Assembly (NCBI RefSeq): GCF_000214375.1
Contig: NC_015578.1
Span: forward strand, 1,736,001 to 1,800,000
Direction of reading: 5' to 3'
From: Treponema primitia ZAS-2
Lineage (GTDB): Bacteria; Spirochaetota; Spirochaetia; Treponematales; Breznakiellaceae
DNA length: 64,000 nucleotides
Below are positions 17,128 to 25,617 of this stretch, in pieces (the stretch's first letter is position 1; every line of letters begins with the position of its first letter). Under the pieces are notes generated by a model, which was given only the letters and a program-made list of their open reading frames with translations, was not told the DNA's origin and searched no databases. The position numbers were made by a program, and so were the translations under genes.

Positions 17128-19923
17128 ATGTTGTTGAATAAGATAAAAACGGTTTTTCAAAACAATATCGCAGTGGCGTTCTTTTCTATTGCCGCAGTGC
17201 TGGTACTGGTTGTTGGTATATACACCAGCGTACTGATCAGTTCTTTTTCGTCTTATCTGCGGGAAAGTATTGAGGAACGGCTTAAAGCTACTGGCCGGGA
17301 AGCAGCATCCTTAATAAGTCCGGAAGAGCTGGCTGAGCTGGTTGTTCCCGAGGATATGGAAAAACCACTCTTTGCCGAGATCCGGCAGCGGCTTATCCGA
17401 TATGCCAACAAAACGAATGTTCTTTTTGTGTACTTCTATCGGATAACTGATGCGGGTGTTATGCAGCCCATTGTAGATAATGATGAAACCGACGAGGCAT
17501 ATAACCTGGATAGCGAGCCCCTTGAAATGGAACCCATGGTTTTACTGGCATATGAAGAGGGTGTTACGGTTACTACGCCTTTGGGCAATTATTCAGCCGG
17601 TTTTGACGGGCTCCTTTCGGCATTTACCCCCATGCAGGACAAGGATGGGAATATTATCGGTATTGCCGGGGTGGACATTCCTGATACACGACTGCTCAGG
17701 ACCAGAGGTCAAACCATAATCCTCTCTTGTCTGCTCCTGGTTTCCATGGCCTTTCTCATTGCTGCAGGATTTTTAAGTTTTATTATTTATAAGCGGAAGG
17801 AAAACGCCTTCTCTGACCGGTTCAAGCAGCAGTCCCTTATGACACAGCTGACCCAGAATTTTATTTCTTCCCAGGACCTGGGTTCCCTGATTAACGACGC
17901 ACTGCGTATCACCGGGGAATTTCTCAAGGTTACCCGCATACTGGTAGGCGTTGCCGAAACCGATACGGCGGTAAGCCACGCAGCGTACCTGTGGTCAACC
18001 GGAGAGGTGGTTACTGCCCCCTCCAAGGAAGGGCTTAACGATATTATCAATAGCTTTCCCCGGGAACAGCCTTCAGGCGGTATTGCCCCCCTTATCTACT
18101 GCGATGATATACGGCAGGATAAACGGTACGCGGCAATGGAGATGGTGGGGGTTAAGTCCTTTATGATGCTCCCCCTCTACGTAGATGGCAAATATTGGGC
18201 GGTACTTTCGGTTGAGGAATGTTTTACGCTCCGGCGCTGGACTGAAAGTGACCGGCAGCTTATCATCACCATGAGCAGTGTTATTGCCGGGGCTGTCGGC
18301 CGGGATCGCCGGGAACAGGAACGGGATGCTGCCCTGGAACAGGCGGAGAACGCCAGTAAGGCAAAGACCAGTTTTCTTGCAAATATGAGCCATGAGATAC
18401 GTACCCCCATGAATGCGATTATCGGTATGACTTCTATTGCACAATCTTCCTCAGATTTGGAAAAAAAGGATTACTGTTTAAGTAAAATCGAAGAAGCTTC
18501 AAACCATCTCCTGGGGGTCATCAACGATATCCTGGATATGTCAAAGATTGAGGCTAATAAGTTTGACCTTTCTCTGGATGATTTTGATTTTGAAAAGATG
18601 ATCCGGAAGGTGGTAAGTGTTAACAACTTCCGAGTGGAAGAAAAAAATCAGATTTTATCGGTCCATATTGACAGGGATATTCCCCGCTCCCTCCACGGTG
18701 ATGATCAGCGTTTATCCCAGGTGATAACAAACCTGCTTTCCAATGCAGTCAAATTCACCCCCGAATCGGGAAGCATTCACCTGGAAACCCGTCTGGAAAA
18801 GAAAGAGGGTGATCTTTGTACCCTTAGAATAAGTGTCACCGATTCAGGTATAGGAATCAGCCCGGAACAGCAGGGTAGGCTTTTTTCCTCTTTTGAGCAG
18901 GCTGATTCAAGCACTTCCCGAAAATTCGGAGGTACCGGCCTGGGGCTTGCCATTTCAAAACGCATCGTGGAAATGATGGGAGGGACTATTTGGCTGGAAA
19001 GCGAACTGGGGAAGGGCGCGGCCTTTATCTTTACTGTGCAGGTGGAGTTGGGGCCGGAAAAACAGGAAAGCCTCCTCAGCCCGGGCATCAACTGGAAGAA
19101 CATCCGGGTATTGGCTGTTGATGACGATGGGGATGTGCGTTCCTATTTTGCCGAATTGGCAGAACAGCTGGGCTTTGCCTGTGAAACCGCCGCCTCCGGA
19201 GAGGACGCCATAAACCTTATCAATAAAAATGGGCCCTATGATTTATACTTTGTGGATTGGAAGATGCCCGGCATGAACGGCGTGGAATTATCCCGGTGGA
19301 TTAAAGAACATAAACCGCTCACTGATACATCTTCTGTATTGCCTGTAAAATCCGTAGTTATCATGATCTCAGCCACCGAGTGGAATGTTATTGAGACAGA
19401 GGCGAAACAGGCTGGAGTTGATAAATTTTTACCCAAACCCCTGTTCCCTTCCAGCCTTGCGGACTGCATAAACCAGTGCTTGGGAAGCAATACCACTGCT
19501 TCATCTTCCAAAAAAAAGGATGATGAACCGGATGATTTCAGCGGTCGCCACATACTTCTGGCGGAGGATGTGGAAATTAACCAGGAGATCCTTATTGCCC
19601 TTCTGGAACCGACATCAATTATGATTGACTGTGCCGGAAACGGAGCAGAGGCGCTTCGTATCTTTAAAGACCAGCCGGATAAATACGATATTATTTTTAT
19701 GGATGTCCAGATGCCTGAGATGGACGGCTATGAGGCAACCCGGGGCATCCGAAGTTCCGGCATTCCCAAGGCAAAGGAAATCCCTATCATTGCCATGACC
19801 GCCAATGTGTTCCGGGAGGATATTGAAAAATGTCTGGCAGCGGGGATGAACGATCACCTGGGCAAGCCTCTGGATTTTGATGACGTGCTTTCCAAGCTGC
19901 GGCAGTACCTGCCAAAACGATAG
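17128..19923 (+). CDS. Membrane hybrid sensor histidine kinase (periplasmic sensor, GAF, HisKA, HATPase, two receivers)
   Basis: A 931-residue sensor kinase. An N-terminal membrane helix (~15-37), a periplasmic region of ~160 residues and a second helix (~195-217) form the sensor. A GAF-like domain follows (~245-395). The dimerisation domain carries His422 in [14 protein letters not shown]. The ATPase domain shows the N, G1 and G2 boxes ([25 protein letters not shown]). Two receiver domains follow, with [11 protein letters not shown] and [14 protein letters not shown] as Asp sites. There is no HPt domain, so phosphate must leave through a separate HPt protein; one is encoded at 13230-13601. 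The kinase core is very similar to that of the kinase at 56616. Confidence 0.92.
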   Translation: MLLNKIKTVFQNNIAVAFFSIAAVLVLVVGIYTSVLISSFSSYLRESIEERLKATGREAASLISPEELAELVVPEDMEKPLFAEIRQRLIRYANKTNVLFVYFYRITDAGVMQPIVDNDETDEAYNLDSEPLEMEPMVLLAYEEGVTVTTPLGNYSAGFDGLLSAFTPMQDKDGNIIGIAGVDIPDTRLLRTRGQTIILSCLLLVSMAFLIAAGFLSFIIYKRKENAFSDRFKQQSLMTQLTQNFISSQDLGSLINDALRITGEFLKVTRILVGVAETDTAVSHAAYLWSTGEVVTAPSKEGLNDIINSFPREQPSGGIAPLIYCDDIRQDKRYAAMEMVGVKSFMMLPLYVDGKYWAVLSVEECFTLRRWTESDRQLIITMSSVIAGAVGRDRREQERDAALEQAENASKAKTSFLANMSHEIRTPMNAIIGMTSIAQSSSDLEKKDYCLSKIEEASNHLLGVINDILDMSKIEANKFDLSLDDFDFEKMIRKVVSVNNFRVEEKNQILSVHIDRDIPRSLHGDDQRLSQVITNLLSNAVKFTPESGSIHLETRLEKKEGDLCTLRISVTDSGIGISPEQQGRLFSSFEQADSSTSRKFGGTGLGLAISKRIVEMMGGTIWLESELGKGAAFIFTVQVELGPEKQESLLSPGINWKNIRVLAVDDDGDVRSYFAELAEQLGFACETAASGEDAINLINKNGPYDLYFVDWKMPGMNGVELSRWIKEHKPLTDTSSVLPVKSVVIMISATEWNVIETEAKQAGVDKFLPKPLFPSSLADCINQCLGSNTTASSSKKKDDEPDDFSGRHILLAEDVEINQEILIALLEPTSIMIDCAGNGAEALRIFKDQPDKYDIIFMDVQMPEMDGYEATRGIRSSGIPKAKEIPIIAMTANVFREDIEKCLAAGMNDHLGKPLDFDDVLSKLRQYLPKR

Positions 19924-20047
19924 CATCATTAGAAGCGTAGTTTTAGTGATGCTGTCACATCGCAATAACTTATCCTAGTATTTAATGGGCGCCTGAACGG
20001 TAAGGTTCAAGGTTATTCCCTGAAAAATATCGTATCCAGCCGGGATA

Positions 20048-20076
20048 TTGAATAAAGATTCAGAATAAGGTATTGT
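20048..20076 (+). promoter_or_regulatory. Possible promoter of gltA
   Basis: TTGAAT (20048-20053) and TATTGT (20071-20076) are spaced 17 bp and would give a leader of about 19 nt containing CGGAGG. An alternative TATAAA at 20081 would place the start inside the ribosome binding site. Confidence 0.4.
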
Positions 20077-20101
20077 TTTGTATAAATATACGGAGGTGGC
20101 A

Positions 20102-21445
20102 ATGCAGAATACTAAGGAATACCTATCGAAGGTGACGGGGAATGACTATATCGATATTGAACTTTTCAATAAATTCAATGTTAAACGGGGTCTCCGTAAT
20201 GCCGATGGGACCGGGGTATTAGTAGGCCTTACCAGGGTAGGAGACGTTCATGGGTATATCATGGACGAAGGGGAAAAAACCCCTGTGGACGGCAAACTCT
20301 TCTACCGGGGCATTAATGTGGAGGACCTTGTTGCCGCCGCTGCCGCCGAAGGCCGTTTCGGCTTTGAGGAAGTCGTCTACCTTCTGATGTTCGGGGTGCT
20401 TCCCAACAAGGAACAACTGGACAATTTCAGCTCTCTTATAGGGGAAAAACGATCCCTGCCCCCGAATTTTGCCGAGGACAGCATCATGAAAGCCCCTTCC
20501 CGGGATATCATGAATAAGCTTGCCCGGTCGGTGCTGACCCTTTATTCCTGGGACGATGATCCGGAAAACCAGTCCCCGGAAAATGTGCTGCGCCAGTGCC
20601 TTGAACTTATAGCCCGGTTTCCTACCATTGTTGCCTACTCCTATATGGCGAAAAAGCACTATTACGATAATGAAAGCCTGATCATTCACCTGCCCCCCCC
20701 TTCCTGTTCCACCGCAGAGACTCTGCTGTCCCTGATCCGGCCGGATCAGCAGTTCACTAAGCTGGAAGCGGAAATCCTGGACCTAGCCCTGATTCTCCAT
20801 GCTGAGCACGGAGGTGGGAACAACTCCACCTTTGCGGTACACCTGGTTTCTTCCGCTGACACCGATACCTACGCCGCCCTGACCACGGGGATCAACTCCC
20901 TCAAGGGCGCCAAGCACGGCGGGGCCAATATCCAGGTGGTGGGTATGGTCGAAGACATCAAGAAACACGTAAAGCGCTGGGACAATGTGGGGGAAGTGGC
21001 GGACTATCTTTTGGACATACTCCGGGGGGAAGCCTACGATCATTCCGGGCTGATCTACGGTCAGGGCCACCCGGTTTATACCAAATCGGATCCCCGGGCA
21101 GTCCTCCTGCGGAGCAAGGCGGCAACCCTGGCGGTGGAAAAAAATCGTGTGGAAGAATTTGAACTCTACCGCCTGATTGAACGGCTGACTCCGGAAGTGT
21201 TCAAAAAGTTCAATGGTTCCGGCAAGGACATGTGCACCAACGTGGATTTCTACTCCGGCTTTGTCTACGGCATGCTGGGAATCCCCACGGAGCTTTATAC
21301 CCCCATCTTTGCCATAAGCCGGGTTGCCGGCTGGGCAGCCCACCGCATGGAGGAAATCGTCGCCGGCGGCCGAATCATACGCCCGGCCTATAAATGCGTC
21401 CAGAAGCGGCTGGATTACACGCCTCTTGCTTCTCGGGAGGAGTAG
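20102..21445 (+). CDS. gltA: Citrate synthase
   Basis: A 447-residue enzyme condensing acetyl-CoA and oxaloacetate. The active-site pattern is present: LHAEHGGGNNSTF, SLKGAKHGGAN and GQGHPVYTKSDPRA, with the late Asp in NVDFYSGFVYGMLG. The ATG at 20102 is chosen because GGAGG lies 6 nt upstream; frame upstream to a TTG at 20078 has no support. No other TCA-cycle gene is in the window. In an anaerobe it probably feeds glutamate synthesis. A run of eight C (20693-20700) lies in the frame. Confidence 0.93.
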   Translation: MQNTKEYLSKVTGNDYIDIELFNKFNVKRGLRNADGTGVLVGLTRVGDVHGYIMDEGEKTPVDGKLFYRGINVEDLVAAAAAEGRFGFEEVVYLLMFGVLPNKEQLDNFSSLIGEKRSLPPNFAEDSIMKAPSRDIMNKLARSVLTLYSWDDDPENQSPENVLRQCLELIARFPTIVAYSYMAKKHYYDNESLIIHLPPPSCSTAETLLSLIRPDQQFTKLEAEILDLALILHAEHGGGNNSTFAVHLVSSADTDTYAALTTGINSLKGAKHGGANIQVVGMVEDIKKHVKRWDNVGEVADYLLDILRGEAYDHSGLIYGQGHPVYTKSDPRAVLLRSKAATLAVEKNRVEEFELYRLIERLTPEVFKKFNGSGKDMCTNVDFYSGFVYGMLGIPTELYTPIFAISRVAGWAAHRMEEIVAGGRIIRPAYKCVQKRLDYTPLASREE

Positions 21446-21466
21446 GGTTATTCTGATATTTGTGCC

Positions 21467-21503
21467 AAAAAATTGCGCCTAAAAGAAATTAGGCGTAATT
21501 TTT
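21467..21503 (+). terminator. Terminator of gltA
   Basis: AAAAATTGCGCCTAA and TTAGGCGTAATTTTT form a 15-bp stem with one mismatch. The T-rich right arm serves as the U tract. The flanking A and T runs make it potentially bidirectional. Confidence 0.8.
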
Positions 21504-21539
21504 CCACTATTGAAAGTAATATATTGTAGGAGAATTAAA

Positions 21540-22055
21540 ATGGATAAAAAATATTTTGAATTATTGGGAAATTATAATAAAGGGGCAAATGAGAAAATGA
21601 ATACTATCATAAAAACCCTTTCTGAAGAAGAATGGGATAAAGCATTTGCCGGATATTATAAATCTATACATGAACTATGTTCCCATTTATTTATTGGAGA
21701 TTATAATTGGTTAACCCGTTTTAGATCAGCTAAAAATTTTAAAAGCCTTAAAGACGAATATTTTACTAAAAATTATAGCCCTAAAGAAGCCGTGTTTAAA
21801 ACTATAGATGAATATATAAACATGAGAATGGAATTGGATAAAATTATAATTGATTTAATAAATGAAATAGCAATAGAAGATATTAAGTTACTATTAAAAT
21901 GGACCAATGCAAAAAAAACAACCTTTGAAAAAAGCATTGGAACATGTTTAATACATTTATCCAATCATGAAACGCATCATAGGGCAATGATTTCATTGTA
22001 TTTGGATATGCTTGGAAAAGAAAACGATTATAGCAATTTATACCCATATGGATAA
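21540..22055 (+). CDS. DinB-family protein
   Basis: A 171-residue four-helix protein of the DinB/YfiT-like superfamily. Candidate metal ligands are His in SIHELCSHLFIGDYNW and in LSNHETHHRAM, which correspond to the usual three-His site. Family members include thiol-dependent transferases, but the substrate is unknown here. The ATG at 21540 has AGGAG 8 nt upstream. The gene is strikingly AT-rich compared with both neighbours, with many AAA, ATA and TTA codons. It is bounded by a terminator on one side and a palindromic repeat on the other, so recent transfer is likely. Confidence 0.75.
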   Translation: MDKKYFELLGNYNKGANEKMNTIIKTLSEEEWDKAFAGYYKSIHELCSHLFIGDYNWLTRFRSAKNFKSLKDEYFTKNYSPKEAVFKTIDEYINMRMELDKIIIDLINEIAIEDIKLLLKWTNAKKTTFEKSIGTCLIHLSNHETHHRAMISLYLDMLGKENDYSNLYPYG

Positions 22056-22130
22056 AAATACTTTTGAAATAGGGATAATAAGCTCAAGAAAGATAGCGAG
22101 GATGTGTGCTTAGCAGAAAACAGAGGAATT

Positions 22131-22179
22131 ACACAGAGGGCACAGAGAATATAAAGTCGAGCCTCCGTGTCCTCTGTGT
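22131..22179. repeat. Intergenic palindromic repeat (CACAGAGGGCAC family)
   Basis: ACACAGAGGGCAC (22131-22143) and GTGTCCTCTGTGT (22167-22179) are complementary with one mismatch. The same family is seen at 45984-46054 and, more loosely, at 16220-16285. A second perfect hairpin, GGAGTTTGGC/GCCAAACTCC, lies at 22192-22214. Confidence 0.7.
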
Positions 22180-22217
22180 CCTCCTTTTCCTGGAGTTTGG
22201 CAAAGCCAAACTCCTTA

Positions 22218-22259
22218 AAGAAGAAGAATAAAAAACTTTAGTTTTTTATTCTTCTTCTT
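22218..22259 (-). terminator. Hairpin overlapping the end of the EF-G-like gene
   Basis: Two 19-nt arms (22218-22236 and 22241-22259) are perfectly complementary around a 4-nt loop. One arm contains the last Glu codons and the stop codon of the EF-G-like gene. The other arm is U-rich in the minus-strand transcript, which would help termination. Confidence 0.6.
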
Positions 22260-24333
22260 CCTTCACTCTGAATGCCTCAGACGCCTTAATCACATCCTCG
22301 GCGATGCGCCCGGAAATGGGCGCATAGTGGTCGAATTCCACGCTGAAAGACCCGGTCCCGCTGGTGATAGAACGCAGGTCTATGGAATAGCGCAGTAATT
22401 CTGCCATAGGGACCTGGGCGCGTATTTCTTCAATGCCGCCGCCAACAGAGTCCTGGCCCAGGATCTTGCCCCGCTTGCCTGAAAGGTCAGACATGACATC
22501 CCCCAGGTACTTGTCTTCCACAAAAACAGTAAGGTTGTTGACGGGTTCCAAAAGGGTAGGGGAGGCCTGTCGCATGGCTTCCCGGAAAGCGTTCCGGGCT
22601 GCTAGCTTGAAGGCCAGTTCCGAGGAATCTACCGGGTGGTACTTACCGTCTACCACCTTTACTTCTACATCCACCACTGGGTAGCCTGCCATGGTGCCTG
22701 CGGCCATCCCTTCCAGGACGCCTTTTTCTACACCGGGGATATAATTCTTGGGGATGGAGCCGCCGAAAATGGCGTTGATGAACTGGTAGTTTTCCCCCCG
22801 CTTGAGGGGGGCTATTTCCAGGAGCACCTTGCCGTATTGACCGTGGCCGCCGGTCTGTTTTTTATGGGTGTATTCGGCGGCGGCTTTTTTCGTAATGGTT
22901 TCGCGGTAGGCGATCCGGGGTACGTGGGTTTCCACTTCGATTTTTTGGGTTGCCTTTACCTTGTCCAGGATGATGTTCACCTGAAGTTCCCCCATGCCGG
23001 AAATTACTGTTTCCTTGGTTTCGCCGTTGAACTGGTACCGGAAGGTTTTGTCCTCCTCCGCCGCCCGGACAAGGAATTCCCCGAGCTTGTCATCGTCTTT
23101 TTTCGCCGCCGCATTGACCGCCACGGAATGGACCGGCTCGGGAAGGCGCAGGGGCAGGAACCTGAGGCTTGAGTCCCCGGCAGTGATAGTATCGTTGGTT
23201 CTTAAGGTAGCCGACTTGGAAATGATCCCTACATCCCCGGCGTAGAGTTCCTTGACCTCTTCCAGCTTTTTGCCCTGGCAAATGTAGAGCTTGCCTATGC
23301 GTTCCTTTTTATTTTCCGAAACATTCTGGGCATCTGATTCGGCGGCCAGTTTGCCTGTAATGATCTTGACCCAGGATAGTTTCCCCGAGAATTGGTCATA
23401 GGCAGTTTTGATAACCAGGGCGGAAAGGGGCTTTCCGGGATCGATGGGCACATCTTTTTGGTTTCCCTCCCCATCCAGGGCTATATCTTTGGCAGTATTG
23501 GGGGTAGGGACGATTTCTGCGGCAAAGTCCAGGAAAGGGATGAGGCCGGAGTTTTTGATGGCCGAACCGGCAAACACGGGGATTGTCTTGTGTTCCGCCA
23601 GGGCTTCAATAAGCCCCTTGTAAATTTCCTCCGCTTCCAGGGAGCCCTTGTCAATATAATGCTCCATTAAAGTATCGTCCCCTTCGGCGGCGGCTTCTAT
23701 GAGCTTTTCCCGGGCGGCGTCCACGGCGGCCTTAAACTCCGCCGGGATAGGGCCTTCCTTTTCCAGCCCCCCGGCGCTGTCTATGGAATAGGCCTTTTCG
23801 TGCAGCACATCAATGACCCCGGCAAAGGAGGGGCCGGCCCCCATGGGTATGGTAAGCGGGATAGGGTCAATCTTGAATTTTTCCTTTAAATCATCCAAAA
23901 CCTTGTTAAAGTCCGCCCGCTCTTCATCCAGTTTGGTGACGAATATGCCCCGTGGCTTCTTGCGGCCTTCCAGGTTGCGCCAGAGTTTGATGGTCTCGAT
24001 CTGGATTCCTGTACGGCCGTCCACGGTAAGGAGGGCAAATTCTGAGGATCGGAAGGTTAGAATCACATCCCCGGTAAAGTCCGATGATCCGGGGGTATCA
24101 AAAATATTGATTTTTTTGCTATTGCGCTCAATATGAGCCAGGGCGGCATGGATGGAAATTTTCCGCTCTATCTCTTCGGGGCTTGAATCTCCCACGGTCT
24201 TACCGGATTCTACGGTTTCGGGCTTGGAAATTGACCCCCCCGCAAAGAGCAGCCGCTCAAAGAGGGTTGTTTTGCCGGTTCCCCCATGACCGGCTATGCT
24301 AACATTTTTGACTAGGTCTGTGGTGAAACTCAT
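22246..24333 (-). CDS. EF-G-like translational GTPase (EF-G2 type)
   Basis: A 695-residue protein with the full EF-G domain order: GTPase, domain II, III, the domain IV segment KKQTGGHGQYGKV, and the C-terminal fold. Several GTPase motifs differ from normal EF-G. The P loop is GHGGTGKTT, the G3 motif is DTPGSSDF (Ser where EF-G has the catalytic His), and G4 is TKLD instead of NKxD. These changes resemble the EF-G2 paralogue group, whose role is not settled, so the main EF-G is expected elsewhere. The ATG at 24333 is chosen because AAGGAG lies just upstream. The protein ends in a run of Glu. Confidence 0.88.
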   Translation of the reverse strand: MSFTTDLVKNVSIAGHGGTGKTTLFERLLFAGGSISKPETVESGKTVGDSSPEEIERKISIHAALAHIERNSKKINIFDTPGSSDFTGDVILTFRSSEFALLTVDGRTGIQIETIKLWRNLEGRKKPRGIFVTKLDEERADFNKVLDDLKEKFKIDPIPLTIPMGAGPSFAGVIDVLHEKAYSIDSAGGLEKEGPIPAEFKAAVDAAREKLIEAAAEGDDTLMEHYIDKGSLEAEEIYKGLIEALAEHKTIPVFAGSAIKNSGLIPFLDFAAEIVPTPNTAKDIALDGEGNQKDVPIDPGKPLSALVIKTAYDQFSGKLSWVKIITGKLAAESDAQNVSENKKERIGKLYICQGKKLEEVKELYAGDVGIISKSATLRTNDTITAGDSSLRFLPLRLPEPVHSVAVNAAAKKDDDKLGEFLVRAAEEDKTFRYQFNGETKETVISGMGELQVNIILDKVKATQKIEVETHVPRIAYRETITKKAAAEYTHKKQTGGHGQYGKVLLEIAPLKRGENYQFINAIFGGSIPKNYIPGVEKGVLEGMAAGTMAGYPVVDVEVKVVDGKYHPVDSSELAFKLAARNAFREAMRQASPTLLEPVNNLTVFVEDKYLGDVMSDLSGKRGKILGQDSVGGGIEEIRAQVPMAELLRYSIDLRSITSGTGSFSVEFDHYAPISGRIAEDVIKASEAFRVKEEEE

Positions 24334-24367
24334 GGTATGCTCCTTAGGTGTTTCGTGAAATATATTC

Positions 24368-24419
24368 ATCATGAATCGGTCTGGGCGGATTGTCAAGAAA
24401 AATGTCTTTAGCGTATAGT
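24368..24419. promoter_or_regulatory. Divergent promoters sharing one -35 site
   Basis: Rightward: TTGTCA (24390-24395), 18-bp spacer, TATAGT (24414-24419). Leftward: TTGACA (24396-24391), 17-bp spacer, CATGAT (24373-24368). The two -35 elements overlap in the sequence TTGTCAA. The rightward -10 ends 6 nt before the ATG at 24426, so that transcript would be leaderless. Confidence 0.55.
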
Positions 24420-24425
24420 AAAAAC

Positions 24426-25556
24426 ATGGATGAACGGAAAAAAACGATTCGGGAGCTGGAAGAAAAACGCAGGGAAGTCCAAAGTTCCATAGACGGCATA
24501 TTACAAGCCCTGGGGAAAAATCTTTTGGTCCGGCTGGATGGGGAAAACAGTGGAGCTTTTGCCCAGGAATTAGGTGAATACCGCCGTATTCTGGGGGATA
24601 TTAAAGAGTCAGAAGAGAGTATCAGGGAAATAGAGGCGGATACCCTTCATGTGAAGGATCTGGAAGGAGAAATTAACCGGAAAGAACAGGGGAATCTGGA
24701 GAAAAACAAGGAGCTGTCAGAACTATACACCCATTTAGGCGGAATACTTCTGGAAAAAGGGGAATTTGCGAGTTTTGACGCCCCGTACCGGCACCAGGCG
24801 GAAGCCCTGGTTCAGAAAATTCAGTCCCTGGATGAACGGATCGGGGAGCTTGATGGGGCAAAGAACGCCAATATTTTTGCCTGGATTGGTAAAAGTACCC
24901 AGGGCATGGTTCTACGTTCCCTTTTGACTAAAAGCCAGGCGGGTTTATCAAAGCTTTATACTGCCGCAGGGGAAAAGTTTGCCTCCTTGAATAATCAGGT
25001 ACTGGACAATCCGGCATTGCAGGATATTATGGAAACCGTGCTCCGTGTCAGGGCGGAAGCTGCCGAGCTGGGGGAGGCCCTGGCTAAACTGCGGAGTGAA
25101 CACCGGGAAATCGGGGAAGCCCTGGGGCAGGACGGAAGCCCGGCGAAAAAAACCCAGGAACTGGAGCGGCATATAAGCCATGCCCGGGGGCAGCTGGCAG
25201 CCCTGTTTTTGCGTGTGGGCGGTCTTATGGCCGCTAAAAAACCTGGCGGGGAAATTTCTGAAGGGGAATCCCTCTCATTAAGTGTCGATGATATGGGCGC
25301 CCTGGATAAAGTGGGAACACTCCGGGGTGAAATTGCCGAATACGAGGGGTGTATAGAAAAACTTAAGGCATCCCTTGCCATTGATGCGGCAAGAGAGGAA
25401 ATTGAGAAGATGGAAAAGTCTATCACAGGTCACAGGCAGCGGATTCGGGCCAGCGAAGAGGCCATAGCCGATTTGGAAAAACGTATTGATGAATCAAACC
25501 AGCATATTCAGAAGCTGATGAACATGGAGTACAATAAAACCCCGAGTGGTTTTTAA
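24426..25556 (+). CDS. Coiled-coil protein of unknown function
   Basis: A 376-residue protein that I do not recognise. It is rich in Glu, Lys, Leu and Ala with long heptad-like stretches at ~1-95 and ~270-370, such as KKTIRELEEKRREVQSSIDG near the start. A less helical middle segment is near 150-200. There is no signal peptide or membrane helix, so it is probably cytoplasmic and possibly structural. The ATG at 24426 is chosen because a promoter -10 ends 6 nt before it; in-frame ATG 24402 and TTG 24390 lie inside the promoter. It precedes the topoisomerase B-subunit gene by about 60 nt. Confidence 0.65.
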   Translation: MDERKKTIRELEEKRREVQSSIDGILQALGKNLLVRLDGENSGAFAQELGEYRRILGDIKESEESIREIEADTLHVKDLEGEINRKEQGNLEKNKELSELYTHLGGILLEKGEFASFDAPYRHQAEALVQKIQSLDERIGELDGAKNANIFAWIGKSTQGMVLRSLLTKSQAGLSKLYTAAGEKFASLNNQVLDNPALQDIMETVLRVRAEAAELGEALAKLRSEHREIGEALGQDGSPAKKTQELERHISHARGQLAALFLRVGGLMAAKKPGGEISEGESLSLSVDDMGALDKVGTLRGEIAEYEGCIEKLKASLAIDAAREEIEKMEKSITGHRQRIRASEEAIADLEKRIDESNQHIQKLMNMEYNKTPSGF

Positions 25557-25617
25557 TAAGAGAATCTCTGAAAACTTTAATTTTTAAAGAATACCGTTTG
25601 AAATAGGATAATATTGA

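Noticed and set aside
20078-20101. Upstream TTG start for citrate synthase
   Set aside because: It lies next to the promoter-like sequence and has no ribosome binding site; the ATG at 20102 has GGAGG at the right distance.
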